Source: Petrosia ficiformis (lineage: Eukaryota > Porifera > Demospongiae > Haplosclerida > Petrosiidae). Taken from it: DNA of 64,000 bases. Below, one piece after another: positions 1-15,100 of this stretch (position 1 is the stretch's first letter; each line of letters starts with the position of its first letter). The notes under the pieces are model-generated. The model saw nothing but the letters and a program-made list of their open reading frames with translations, had not been told where the DNA came from and searched no databases. Where the stretch lies: positions 3,581,201-3,645,200 of the forward strand of contig OX345638.1 in NCBI GenBank assembly GCA_947044365.1, in the 5' to 3' direction. The position numbers were made by a program, and so were the translations under genes.

Positions 1-147
1 TTTAAGTATATGTACTTGTATTATTAATTACTGGTGGACCAAAACTACTAACAAGTATATTATCAAATTACTAAACTATTAAATCTAGTCTTACCATACA
101 CTTCATAAAAAGTGGCTGGCATAATTAAAAAATATTTATAACTGTAC

Positions 148-3100
148 CTCCATACTGTCAGAGAAGAGGAATAAGGTAACATAGAGCGTTTTAGATCCCT
201 TTCCAGTGACACTATTAACTTCCACAACATCAAAACGAGAAATGAAGGATCGATGTGAGGACAATAAATTAGCCTATAAAATAAACTGAATGTATCAACC
301 AGTTTGACCTGCAAATCTAATTATACAACATACACATGTACAACAAATTCAAGTAGTACATGTATATTTGCTTATTTTCTAATTAAGCCATTGTGGCTGC
401 TTATTTTCTAAGCCATGGTGGCTGATAATTATTTTTCTAAGCCCTAGTGGCTGCTCTAATGTTTAATGAAGCCATTGTGGCTGCTTGTTTGTTTGTTGTG
501 TGTGTCTATCTGCACCTGTTGCTAGCATGCTAGACACATGAAATTTCATGTGTATTTACATATATATTATACATGTACATGTACATGTACATGTATGTGT
601 GTGCACTTGATACAAACAGGAACTACTCCAAGAATACTTATTAGCATTAAACAGCGTGTTGTGAGCAATCATGCATCTGTCCTCTTCTGAACAATGCACA
701 AAAATGTTAATATTGCACTGTATACCACAACCAATATCATCATATCTGACACTACATAATATTAGTACATGTACATGTAAATGTATATGTGTACACATGT
801 ACATGTATAAGCTACACTTACTGGACACTCTTCAATATCCTTCATCATTTCAAACATATGCATTTGTTGTTCAGTCTTTCTCTTGTCTTCATTAATATTA
901 CTATAAGAAGTACATGTACATGTAACTAGATATTGTTCACATCAGACTTAAAATTTAAGTGCTACTATTGATGGTCTCTTGAATTACAATGTAGTACATA
1001 CACATGTACCATAACTGCTTTTTGCTAAAAAATCTTTTTTCGACAATTAGAAGTACATGTACATTAACTTGTGTTACTTTTGCTAGCCTATTGTAGAATG
1101 CTTACATGTACATTGTGTCTAAACAGAGGGTCTATGTAGAAGGATCATCTTCAATGTTTATACATGACTGAGAATGACATCCAGTGATAAATATTGCAAA
1201 TTGATTCACCCAAAAGATTTACATGCACGAGTTACAAATGGATATGTTAAAAGCATTGTAATTGATTATTGAATCAATAATAATTATTGTTGCAACAAGT
1301 AACAGAAGCATGCAACATGTTGAGGGTGGGAGATTTTGCTATTTAGCTTAGATAGTAATTATTGCATGAGAACACTAGACATGTGATTATTAATTACATG
1401 TACCATTATTATGTATATATTCTTAATATTAAGTACATGTACATATAGTAACAGAGGAAACAAGACATTAACTGTTGTTTCACCTCTAACAGACCAGTGT
1501 TTTCCCCAAAGCGCATTTAGCGCGTTCTCTGCGCTTAAAAATACTAACCGGAAGTGGGTGTGGTGATAACACACCTTCAATTAATGCATTTTTGCTCCGT
1601 GTAAGCGTGCGTTTTCACTGACTACTGTACATGTACTTTCAAACCCTCGCTTGTTTCTTTCCTGCAACTAACGAAGAATGTTTTTGGTATCTATGGCTTT
1701 CTTAGTAGGTCTTCTGTCTAACTAAGTGAGTTAAAAAGTCTGTACTGTTTAAATTTAGAAATTTATACAGGTGTGTGAAAATGTGGGCACTGCCCTTCAA
1801 ACATTCGCCTTGCTGTCTTCCTGCTGATAGCAAAGCATAAAGTTTACGTCAACGGCTTTATTAAGAATTCTTCTTTCCAGCAAGCTAAGTTAAAATGTTG
1901 AGTCTTATAAAAAGAGAGTTATAGAACTGAAAAGAGTTAGTTATTTAAGCTACGTTTAATATACATTAGATTTAGTGGGCTGTTAGATAAGGAGGTAATG
2001 CAATGTACTGAAGTTAGCGAAATAAAGTGTGGTAAAGGGTGTGGTTATGTAATTAATTAGGGGTGTGTTTTTATGCGCGCTTGGACTTTTTTCTAGGAAA
2101 AACACTGTAACAGACAGAGTCAACATCAGATGCTACATGAAAGTTAATGTCAATTACTGTACAGCATAAACATTGCAAGTAGTATTAGCAATAATACATT
2201 GCAATATTCTACATGTGTAAAAATAAGGTACTTTTATATTGCACAATTAATTGACAAATCCTAGAAATCCTAGAAAACATTCTATATCTTAACTCACGTC
2301 ATAACCGTTTTGAGAGCTTCTACAGCATGTTTAAGAGGTGTATGATCATTATGTGATGAATCAGTATGTTTCAATAAATCTGAAGGCAGTATGAAACATG
2401 TACATGTGTATATTATACAAAATTACAAATATACATAAGAGTTTTGGCCTTTTATACAGTGGGTAATGGGTCTTTGAGGTTTAAACTAAATTAATTTCAA
2501 CATCTAGCCTTCTAGTGCTCTAGAAGCCATATCAGAGGGCCTAAAGCATAGAAATCTCACAGTATTGATCATTCCCAAACTTCTTACAAAAAATTTTATA
2601 TTAGGGTTAAGGTATGTGCTGTATGAAATCCAGCACATCCCTTAACCCTAATAATAATTGCATCCACTAAATTTAGCAATTTTCAAAAGCTCGGATTTAG
2701 CATGCATTAATTCTAGTGAATTTCTGAGCCATGCCTAATATGTCTAATGAAACAATCATGAAATATATATTTTAGCAGATACATGTACATGTACAGCAAT
2801 CATTTATTACTTATTACAGTCTACATGATAACACTTGAGATGGAAAGAAAGAAAGACTCCCGAGGCAAATGAAAAAATGAAAATGAGTTGCCTCAGGTGG
2901 AATGACACTCTGCACTCTGGACAGATGCTTTTACCAACTGAAGGCAGCCCATGTACATGTACATGTATTATGTACATGTATATACAATTCTAAATGTAAT
3001 TAAACTGATATACATGTATGGAGGCTGGTGAACTAGTGATCTTCTCATATCTACTATACTAACCTTGTAATAATAGTAGGATACGTGGTATTCTTTGTAC

Positions 3101-6100
3101 TGGAGTAATGAGAAGTTCAGCTAGTGTCTGTCTCCCACACTCTACACGAAGTTCATTAAACTTGAGAAAAGCATGGAATCTTGGATATTGTCTATCACAT
3201 TGTATTAATGCTTCCTTTGTCATCTCAAAATAGTTAACAAAAGGAGGATACACTCTCAACAGATCCTCTGCCTGATTGAAAAAAATTTCAATAGATACAC
3301 AAATTGGATTTTGAGGATTTCATTTAAAAAGGTTGGGAATTGGCTTCCTTGCCAAAAATTCCCTTCTGCTCTCCTCTGGAAGATACATGTACTGTAGGTT
3401 GCCAATAGGCATAGCACATCAACCCTGTACATTACTCCCTAATCTTTCCAATTGAACTTATCCACTGTATCCTTTTGACGAATGTCTCAATGAAGGCCTG
3501 CTTTGTCATATAGTATGACTATTATGTTAGAGCTACATGTAAATGTGTACCTGTATATATACCTTGTACACTGTATGTACGTGTTCTGTAATATGACCCA
3601 ATTTGGATAAACCACACTTGTGGTGCATAATGATTTTGAACAACACTTACCTTTAATCGCTCATTATTTGGCCATTTTGCTCAGCAAGCAAATGAAATTT
3701 GATATCCAGGAAGAGCAGTTACTGCTCCTTCTAGAGATACCAAATTCCATTGGCTTCATGTATAAAAAGGCCAAATAGCATGTGTTTGAAGGTAAGTGTT
3801 TGTTCAAAATCATTATGTGCCACGAGTGTGGTTTTACCAAAATTGGGCCACAAATGTGAAAGTAAAAATTTCTATGTAAATGAACTCATTATCAGTACCT
3901 CTTTCAGTAGGACTTCACCTATACAGCTGTTGCAATTCCATTGAGCCATTTGTTGTTCTAGTCCATTCTATAGTTGATGAATAAAAAGATGACCAATTAC
4001 TTGTGTATAATACACTGAAGTGGGCATGACCTTGTAAGACCATGGAAATGGTACTCTCATACATTACAAGGCTACATGTATATGTATATTGTACTTGTAG
4101 CTGTCAGTTACAATCTATAAACTAGATGTTAGTGATATGTGATCTACATGTACAGGCATAAATAATAAAATATAATTATATCAAGAAATGAATTTTATAA
4201 ATGTATGACCATTAATCAGTGTTACATATGTAGTTACATTATAAAGAATGATATTGCAGAGAATAGATGACATGTACATGTAAACTACCTGTATACATAG
4301 CAACATAATTATATGACTGGAAGGCAACACTGCAGTCAGTGCAGTGCACTTTGAAAACTGAAATCTAACATAAAAATCCAGTCTGGATAAGAAATGTCAT
4401 TGGCTTTCTGTACAAAATATTTCATATACATTGTACATGATTCAGATACACTTACATGTACATGTACATGTAGAATTCTCGTTATTCATAGTCGGACAAA
4501 ACTGCTATACATATCAACAAAATAATGTATGGGTTTAATGTCCACATACATGTACATGAAATATGAATATACACAAGTCTTTATGGCCTGTAGGCTGTAG
4601 GACAATCACTATGATTACATACATGTACATGTATACATGTACATGTTGTGTATGTTAGTGAGACATACATGTACACATTGTGAGGAGGAAGAGGCTCAGT
4701 CAATTAATGGGTGTGGTGTGTAATACATGTAGAATGCACACTCAAGCTACATGTAAAAATAATAAAAAACATTTTCAATAAAAGTGAAAGAAGATGTAGG
4801 GATGTCAAAACCCAAAAAGCATGCAAACAAGGTTGGGAAGCTAACATAGGACCCAAAATTAAACAAACCACTTCCATATCACCCTACATAAGTACTTACA
4901 CCGCTATAAAACAAAATACGAAGAGCTGTTTTTTTTCTGAATGGTGTGATTAGTTTGTTTTATAGCGGTGTAAGTACATGTACTTATGTAGGGTGATATG
5001 GAAGTGGTTTGTTTAATTTTGGGTCCTATGTTAGCTTCACAACCTCTTCTCAACCTTGTTTGCATGCTTTTTGGGTTTTGACATCATCTTTCACTTTAAT
5101 TGAAAATGTTTTTTATTATTCTTGTTTTCATTGTTTTCATATTTTAACAAACAAAAAAATGATTTGTCTGGAAAATAACATTATTATGATGAACATTTTG
5201 CCAGTTTTGCCACTCGCCGGTTCTCTACCTTAATGACAATCTTTAGCCATCTAAATGGTGTTAGTAGTCATAAAAACAAATGAATAGGTATGTGTCTATT
5301 AAAACTTATCTGTATATTTTACCAGAGATTTCAACTCATCACTTGCAATTGAAATGTATAGCCGGCCATGTTTTTTCCGTGCCATCCCTACATAGAGAGT
5401 ACTACCGTACTCTCTGATATAGACTGGCAGAAAGAAAGCTGCTTGTGGAACTAATACTATTCTAGGTAAAATATATTCCTAAAATTCTAGAACTTTAAAG
5501 AGTGGATAATTAAAATAATAATTATACTGTTCTGTTTTACTTCAGGGCAAATTCAGTCAGCCATCAATACAGAATGATGATAACACAAAGCTATCATACT
5601 TTTCGTCTCCATACACGGTACATGTAATTATTTGTTATTGCTTTATTTTGTTGTAATGATATACAATCACGTACATGTATATCCAAAGCAACTACTGCAA
5701 ATACACAGATCAAAGACTAGAACAAAATTTGTACAGCAAACATATTAAAACATACTAACTGATGAGCTACACATGTACCACCTACATGTACATGTAGATA
5801 TACATTGTATGTATATAACTACACTGTACATATCCTATCATCATTTACTTATATGGGATGAGGGGAACTGTGACTAAACATTTATTTCTATTCAATAACA
5901 AGAGTAGGAATTATCTTCTACATGTACATGTACATGTAGCTCAAAATATACACTTGCTTGTACATGTACCTCAAGTCCTCAACACACAGAAATGAATAGG
6001 ATTAAGGTGGAGTTGCCAGAATCAAAATTTCATGTTTGGCAACATACATACGTACATGTGTATATCTACATGTATATCTCACTGTTTGAGATTTTCTGTG

Positions 6101-9100
6101 TACATTGAAAATTTAACGAATGAAAAATGCATTACTAATTATCACAATTATAGTCATGTACATGTACACATGTACATGTAACTGTGCCAATATAATTACG
6201 CAGTGCTTTTTAATTTAATTTGATCATTTAGTTACTGGAGGTGTAATAATGTCTGCTATAAAACTTAACAATTACCATAATCCTGGTGTGTACATTCAGA
6301 ATATCAGGAATGTTCCCAAATATTCTTTTAATTTCTTCATGCTGAAGTATAGGACCACCTCTTTGACCAGGCTGTTCTAAAGGAGACATGAATTCCTGTA
6401 AAAAGAAAAACAAAAGAACTGAAGATGGATCAAACTAGTACATGAATGTGTACATAATATACATGTACTATTTATATTTTCCAAGTAACAACCAAACCTG
6501 CTTTAAAATGTAAACCCACATTAGAATCTTGACTTCGTTAATTGTTAAAGCTCCTTTTCCAATTCTTGTACGTAGACATGTACAACTGTACATATGTGTA
6601 ATACAAAATGTACATGTACATGTATATAATTGTGAGGATAGTAAATGGCAGTTAGGAGATGGGTTGTACCAATCTCATCTCTGCATTGCCTCTGTAAATA
6701 AGCTGGCCTCCATTCCAATCATGCATCCATTAATAATGTAGACATGGGTTAGGATGAATGTTCACTGTTCTGCATGTCCTTCTATGGAGGGGAAGAGTGA
6801 GGGGCATACACTCTTCTTTTCCTTCATCAAAGGGAATAAACAGTGAAGAGTACACTGTTTTACCCCTTCATCAAAGGGAATAAACAGTGAAGGGTACACT
6901 GTTTTACCCCTTCATCAAAGGGAATAAACAGTGAAGGGTACACTGTTTTACCCCTTCATCAAAGGGAATAAACAGTGAAGGGTACACTGTTTTACCCCTT
7001 CATCAAAGGGAATAAACAGTGAAGGGTACACTGTTTTACCCCTTCATCAAAGGGAATAAACAGTGAAGGGTACACTGTTTTAGCCCTTCATTAAAGAGAA
7101 AAACAGTGAAAGGTACACTGATATTTCCCTTCATTAATGAAGATAAAAAACGGTCAGGGTAACACTCTTCTGTACATGAATGGGGAATGGTGAGCAATTC
7201 CATTTGTTCACACATTGACATTATAAGTTTTACACCTTGAAATCTTAAGTTTTAAAAGTGTACAATATGTAAGTGTAAAAAGAAAGGAAAAGGAGGAGAT
7301 TATCCAGTTGTATCAAGTAGCAGATTATCCAGTTGTATCAAGTAGCAGATTGTCCAGTTGTATCAAGTAGCAGATTATCCAGTTGTATCAAGTAGCAGAT
7401 TGTCCAGTTGTATCAAGTAGCAGATTATCCAGTTGTATCAAGTAGCAGATTGTCCAGTTGTATCAAGTAGCAGATTGTCCAGTTGTATCAAGTAGCAGAT
7501 TGTCCAGTTGTATCAAGTAGCAGATTGTCCAGTTGTATCAAGTAGCAGATTGTCCAGTTGTATCAAGTAGCAGATTGTCCAGTTGTATCAAGTAGCAGAT
7601 TGTCCAGTTGTATCAAATAGCAGATTGTCCAGTTGTATCAAGTAGCAGATTGTCCAGTTGTATCAAGTAGCAGATTGTCCAGTTGTATTAAGTAACAAAT
7701 TGTCCAGTTCTATCATTTTAAAGCAGCAGATTTTCCAGTGCTATCAGGTATAAAAAGGAGCAGATTGTCCAGTTTGAGAGTGTTAATCATCGATGGAAAT
7801 GAAGATTATGTATGTGAAAATTGTGCTTAACCAGCAACCATATGGCGCCCACAATGTTCTAACCACTACTGCTGTTAATGCACATTCCGTAGAATAACGC
7901 GGCCTGTAAAGATCTTGCAACAGCCAGATCCCTTCTTTACATCAGCCAATTATTGGTGGAAAGTGACCCAATAGTGTAATAATCACTCGTGAGAGAGGCT
8001 AAGTGTTGTTGTGGGATGCTACCTGTTCTGCAGTGTATGCACATTCCCACTCAGTTCCAGAAGCAGAAGCTTTAGCTAAGGAAATGACGACGCATAAGTG
8101 GCAAAAATATATATGTTCATTTTGAAATGCCCATCTATTCATATCAATTGTTATTGAGACGTCTAAACTAACTGTAGCTAGGCAGACAAATCCCTGAAAT
8201 CAGTAACATTACAGATAATGTACTTTCCTAAGAGACAATTTTGGTTGTCATTCAGAGAATAGCAGTAGTACATGTACATGTACGTACATGATCAGCAGAG
8301 CATTAGATCCTGCTAGTCCCCAATACATGTACATGTATACACATGTACACATGCATGCATTTTCAACCTGAAGGAGAATTTGGCCAACTGTGCATGTACA
8401 TATGTAAATACATGTACATTGTACTAGTACAGGTTTGTAATATTACAATGTACACGTACATGTATTATAGTACACATCTACATGTACATATACACTGTAC
8501 ATGTACATGTAGACTGTATGTACACACCTTAAGAATCAAGTTCAGTATCTTCACAAAATTCTTCTCTGTTTGTAGTAATTCAGATGCAATGTGATGTCTG
8601 GCAAAATCTGCCTTATTTCCAGTAGTAACTGATGGGACTCCAGTCAATGTGGATGAAACACTAGTGGCTAAATTTGAAGGTTTTTTTGGTCCTTCAGACT
8701 TGAGACCTGTTCATAAGAATTAGTGATAAAAGTCATAAAACACTACTTTAACCATGAATTGTAACACTCTACACTTCTACTACAACAAACTGTGGTTACT
8801 GCTTGTACACGTACATGTATTGTAAGCTCACAACATTTCAGTAGCATTAACATGTTTGTATCAGACTTGTACATGTATAATTATAATCTATTTATCAGAA
8901 CGACTAACAACACCATCATGATTGCTATTTGACCAATTTGTAGAGGAAATTAACTAATGTTGGTATTCAGGAACCACAGTTATTACATATACAATGTCAT
9001 GTACATATACATGTACATGTACTGTACATATACACATGCAGATTTGTAGATACAAGTACTTAAGTTACATGTAGTTGTACATGTACATGTATTTCTGTAT

Positions 9101-12100
9101 AAAATGGCTAAACAGTGAGCACTAATTTTTAAAGTCCATCAAGTGTTTTATATAAATTATTATAATTGACTATAATAATTTATATAACAATATATGTGAC
9201 TGGATTTGAGAAAACCAGGCTTATGGGATAAAATTTCAAAATTGATTTTTTGGTATTACCTGAATAAAATATTCAAGTAGCTCCAGAATGATATATGATA
9301 CATCCCAATCCAGCAAGACAAAGCTACATTGAAGGATTAAACCATTGTAGTCACAAATCCTTCATTTTGAGAAAAAACCATTTAAAGGTAATAATGATTT
9401 ATTTAGCAGTGGCTAGCAAAGCACAGGGATGTCTCCAAACCTCTCTGTACATACAAGTGGATAGCTAAGATATGTTAGTGAAGCAGTAAAATGATGATCG
9501 CCCATGTAATCCATAACTGTCTATTTTCACTCATATCTTAAAAGTAATACAATGTAATTATCTCATAAGCCTGGTTTTTGCAAATCTGGTCACATATGCA
9601 TGTACACGTACATATTAATTTTACATACCTGTACATGTACATATATAATTATGTGTGTGTGTAACTATAGATAATATAACTATAGTACATGTGCACCTGA
9701 CTTCATTAAGTTTACATAACTGTATTATGATGGAAACTACACCATGATAATGAAGTGTACTTTGCAGTTTGTACCACTATCATAGAAATGTGTGAATTAC
9801 CTTTACATTGTACATGAATAATAGCCTAGTAGTTTATAGTATATTTGAAGTACAGTATAGTAGTATACAATACATGTACATGTACTTCACTCACCATGTA
9901 CAGTGTAGTCAATGGATGGTAGTGTGTAAACATAATAATGTCATGTACCAGGAGCCGATGAAAAAAAAGAGGGGGAAGGCGTGCACAACTCCCATGCAAT
10001 TAATAATTAAATAGCCAGACATTTAACTATTTTCAGATGCCTCTACATGGCCATGCCCACCACACTTGTAGAGCTACAGCTTGTAGAAACAACTCACACT
10101 ATTAGCAAAGAAAAGAAACAAATGTATGTTCTTGATGCTGTCAAGTATCTCTCTAGTTTATTAACAGTTGATTCTATCACGTTGATGTGAGCGTGTAAGG
10201 AATTGAAATTGATCTGGACAATCGCAGCAACTTTACTTAGAATATCTATTACTGTATCTTTATTTGTTACTTCCAACTGAACAGCTGTTTTGAGTAAATC
10301 ACAAGCTGGAGTACTAATAACTAGTAGCCATTGACACGTACTGCAATACTGGAGCTGTTACATTTGCGATGGGCGTGGGACATAGTGAGAGTCTAAAAAT
10401 AATAACACACCTAAATGTCTGGCTTCAGTTATTTTAAATGAATGGGAGTTGTGCATTCCTTCCCTCTTTTTTCTTTTCATGGATTCCTATATAATGTTTA
10501 CATGTGACTATATACTATATAGTGTACATACGTGCAACAGGTGATGACAGAGAGACCAAAGAAGCTTCCAGAAGACTATCCAGACTGATTAGTGAAACAG
10601 CAGAGGCATCATGCATCGAATGTCGCTTACGACGACACTCCTTTGAAAAATGTAATTGAACAAACATGTACATGTACATGTAATATAGATGATATGATGC
10701 ATTTGAATTGAGAACTGCATGTACATGTACATATAAGATAATACAGTACAGCACATACTATATATTTTACATGTACATGTACATGCATATAATTATAACA
10801 CACAAACCTTGGCATAGTATATGGCTTCATCAGCACAAGCTTCAATTTGAATACTCTCCCAAAACCACTGTAAAAAAAAACATGTATAAAGCAATTATAT
10901 GTAAAGTACAAGACAAAAATACATGTAGGATTTGAAAGCAAAATTTGGAATGCTGTTGTATTCCAAGTGAACAGTGAGAATGATGTACCCAAGGAGCCTA
11001 AAAAGAACAGGAAGAGGAAGGCAACTGAGCAGCAACCACTAGCGCATACAAGAAAGAGCCAGCAGATATTTTGGCTTGTGTAGACTGTGAAGATATTCCT
11101 GGTGAAGCCATTGACAAAGTAGTAGGAAGCCTTCACTGCTCAATGACAGAAGGCAATGATGTCAAACACTCTTGAATAAGACTAAAAAGTTATTTCTCGG
11201 ATTCCCCAAAGCATGCTCTCCCTTTCCTGATAGTAGGTTACTCCATTTCTGCCTCTATACGTGTTCATTTCATAGCTAACCTTGGAGATCATCGAGGTGG
11301 AGACGCTATATTTAACAAAGGCCTATACATGAGGGTTCTAAAAATAGTAACAGACGGTTAGTTTGACAAATTTAATTAAATGCGTGATCGTTTCCTGCTC
11401 CTACTCTTACACTTTCTGGTCAACGTCATTATGGGCTCCTGCTTGAAGATTTATAGAGATTTGAGAAGTTAAGGGAAGAGAAATGGAGAATGTCGAAAGA
11501 GCAACAGCATCCGAACAATCATCAACCAACCATCATTGGACACTTTATACAGTACACAACCATCATTATAACTGCCACTACAACGTACTTTAGGGTATTC
11601 TCCATTGTCAAGAACTCAAAGCCCATCTAAGCTGAAAACAACTATTATAATATATTATTATATTTGTGCATGCATGCATATTCACTTATTCAGGTATACA
11701 TATTTTGTATTTTGATAGAATGTTGTATGACAGTTATGTTATTTAGAAGAGGAAGTTGTAAAGCTAAATACTACAGTCCAGACTATTGTCACAAAGCTGC
11801 AAGCTTCACCATCAGCAGTACAACCATCAGTCTCTGCTCCATCATTCCATAATACATGTACAACAGCTGTTAGCAGTGTTGTTACTACAGAACTACTGCA
11901 AGAAGCAAACAGGGGTGCTCGCTCAAGACACAACCTAGCTGAACAATTAACTCAATTATTTTAATGATTAACTGACGTGGGTCAGAGATTCGGTATAATT
12001 AATGCATGCTAATGTATGAATAATGTGTCTAATTCTCAAAAAATATTTTTCTGTGTGTGTTAATTTTAGCGATTATTATGTCAGTCAATAAAATCGCTAA

Positions 12101-15100
12101 AACTACATTGTAGCAGACAGAATTAAAAATGCATTACCTGCTGTTTGACAATGTGTATTCTGGAAGGAATAGTCAGAGGTATAGCCATTGAATCAACTCC
12201 ATTAGCAACAAGTAGATGAGTCATTTCTGGATCATCCAGTTCAGCATTAATACCACCTGATATGAAGAACAAAACAAATGTACACATTTAGACATACATA
12301 TAGACACACACTATACATTGTTAAAGTAATGCTGCATTGATTAGAAATTTATACCAATATTATGATAAACAGATAATTACTACATGTACATGTCAGGGCA
12401 TAAACAAAGGTGGTAACATTCGAAGGTTCGTTGTAATTCTTTACCTTCGAAGGTAGAATCCATTCCACAAAGGTTCGCAATTAACACGTGGTTAATTTTT
12501 TTCTGCAATAATTATTTATAACTCTTAATTAATTATGACAATTGTCACATGGAGATTGATAATGGCTGAGAGTGAAGAGACCATGGATGAGAGTGTGGAC
12601 TTTCAAAACCAGAATGTACTGAATCTCATCTGCCATCTTCTGAATTAAGAGGTCTCCAATTAGATAAACACTTGTATAGGTACAAAGTTAACACATTCAT
12701 AGTGTTACACCTTCGTGAACCTTCTTGTTCTAGTTGAAACAAACCTTCGAAGGTGTAAAAATCACCTTCGTTTATGCCCTGGTACATGTGTATGTACACC
12801 TGTACTTTCTGGTTTCTGATACTTCCAGTGAAAATGAGCATTTTGTCGAGTATCATAAAAGTGATTAATGATGACGTTGTTAGTGTACGTATTACCATAT
12901 CAGCTACATGTACATATTTCAGAAATAACTAATACCAATACTAAAACTAATGACTGATAACACCTGATACAGATTATCAATCCGATTATCAGTTCATTAC
13001 ATGTACATGTAGATAAAAGTTCAAGAATTTGAATCAATTATTAATGATGTACATGTAGATGCAAATGTATCTTTTTTTTTGTTGTTAATAGATGAATAAC
13101 TACAGCTCAATTCTAATTAAGTGCTGCCATGATATAGAAAATGTTATATATTTTACATGTGTATATCGTGGCTATTTGTATTTATAATGTATATCGTAAT
13201 ATATCGCATATAATTATTTATTCATTGATTTTAAGTTTTAATCATGACCTACGAACTGAAATGGAGTAAGAAAAACTACAATAGCTAGACACCTACATGT
13301 ACCTTGGTTGTCATCTAGCGCGTGGTTGATGTCCACTTTTCAAAAAGGCAATGGCACTTTTGCTTTCCATGTTCAGCTAATATTGTTTCAGAGAGCTGCA
13401 GACACCTTTAAGCTTGTACATGGATACCTTCTTTCCATGTACATATATTGTAAATGCAAGAATTATAGATTTTGACTATTTCAAATATGATGCCAATTTT
13501 TTACAACTGCACATGCATATACTATATTGATATAAGAAAATGTTATGGATCATTACTTACTACATGTACATGTACTGTATATTGTGATATATCAATATAT
13601 CGTGGCAGGACTATACAAATGTACATGTACATGTAACAACATACCATTAAGCTCAGCTATTTCTTTGATGTGAGTAGCTTCACTGTCATTAAATCCATAC
13701 AAAGCAATATGACAACCAAGAAATGGACGTTGCTTGTAGACCATCTGAAAAAAAAAAAACACATTTTAAGATCTAAGAAGTAAATGATGACCTAAAAAGC
13801 TTTTATGGTACAGTTACATGTACATTTGTACATGTAGATGGGGACTATTTGCAGGAAAAAGTTGAAACAGATACATGTAGGTAAATTGTTAGTTGATGAT
13901 GATGCATAACAAAGAGGTGACATTGACATTAAGAAGAAAACTAAGAAGTACATGAACATGCATGCAATTGTAGCTGCAACCCATTGCATGGTTAAATTTT
14001 GTAAGCCATTGCAGCTATTCAGGAGGTTGCACTACTAAATAGTAATACGAAACAAGAATGGATTTGGGACTGGTGCAAATAAAATTATTAGGAAGATGCG
14101 TCACCTTAAACAATTGATACTCAGACTACATGTACATGTAGTTTTACTGTATACAGTGTATCTGTAATTCTGTACATGAATTTTTCAAATCCACAATTAT
14201 TATCTTTTTATACATGTATAGTGTAGTGAACTGTACATAAGACACAAAATAAAATGAAAACAACAAAAATGTGACTTACAACTTCAGCATCGTTTGCAGA
14301 GAAATCTCTATTAAAAGTAATATAAATAATGAATGAAATTACGAGACAACAAATTACATGTACATGTACATGTAAATATGAACTGTTAACAAAATATTCG
14401 GAATTTTAATCACTAAGTATTTGTTTCAGAAAAATCTTAAATTCGCAATCTACTTTGTTGTTATACATCCATATTTATGTTACAGGTACTTCAAAGTTGC
14501 ATAATGCATACATGTACATGTATGCCATTATTATACTGTTATGGACATGTATGCCATCTATAATTCGATACTTACATGTTCTTTCTATTCTCCCAACATT
14601 TAAGAACCCAATCTTCACTCATTATATTAATACCAAATGTAACTGCATTCTGGAGTTGAATAAATAAATATACAACCAATGTAGATGTACATGTACTGTT
14701 ACATATAATATTATGTAGATTTAAAGTGTGATTTAAAAATACCCCTTAATTATAATTGATGGGTGATGTTTGCATTTATACATGTCATGAACAATTACAT
14801 GTACATGTATATACATGATGTTATCAGAGATGTAAAAAGAAAGAAAGACACCTGAGGCAATGGAAAAATGAAAATGAGAGTTGCCTCAGGTGGGATTCGA
14901 ACCCACGATACTCTGTACTCCAGAGAGATGCTCTACCAACTCAGCTACATGTACATGTAAATTTAATTATGTCTCAGTAGCTAGCAATGCATGTGTAAAT
15001 GTACAGCATTATCTGACGCTAATCATCAGAGAGGTGATTGCTCCTGATTACTGAGAGTAGAATATTTTTTGCATGTACAATGTACATGTATGATATTAAA

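Larger units (their letters stand above)
530..9120. repeat. Dispersed TACATGTA / (ACATGT)n palindromic motif (densest block)
   Basis: ACATGTACATGTA and longer runs occur dozens of times here and elsewhere in the introns, for example 575-595, 2940-2960, 4450-4475, 4625-4650, 5925-5940 and 8485-8510. It is self-complementary, almost confined to non-coding DNA, thinner after 47 kb and absent from the array at 49.9-56.3 kb. Confidence 0.9.

Noticed and set aside
87..107. Possible 21-bp ECT2 microexon (AG ... GTAAG) after exon 273-148
   Set aside because: Splice signals fit, but the encoded seven residues do not resemble the ECT2 PH domain; evidence too thin.
5541..5620. Plus-strand exon-like segment (AG ... 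GT) encoding GKFSQPSIQNDDNTKLSYFS
   Set aside because: Single exon-like piece on the opposite strand of ECT2 without partners; likely chance or repeat.
10627..11136. 169-codon minus-strand open frame
   Set aside because: It runs through ECT2 exon 10867-10808 and its introns in the wrong frame and contains ACATGTA repeat translations.
14880..14948. tRNA gene on the minus strand
   Set aside because: B box present, but no acceptor-stem 5' half and no pairing; repeated elsewhere as a SINE.
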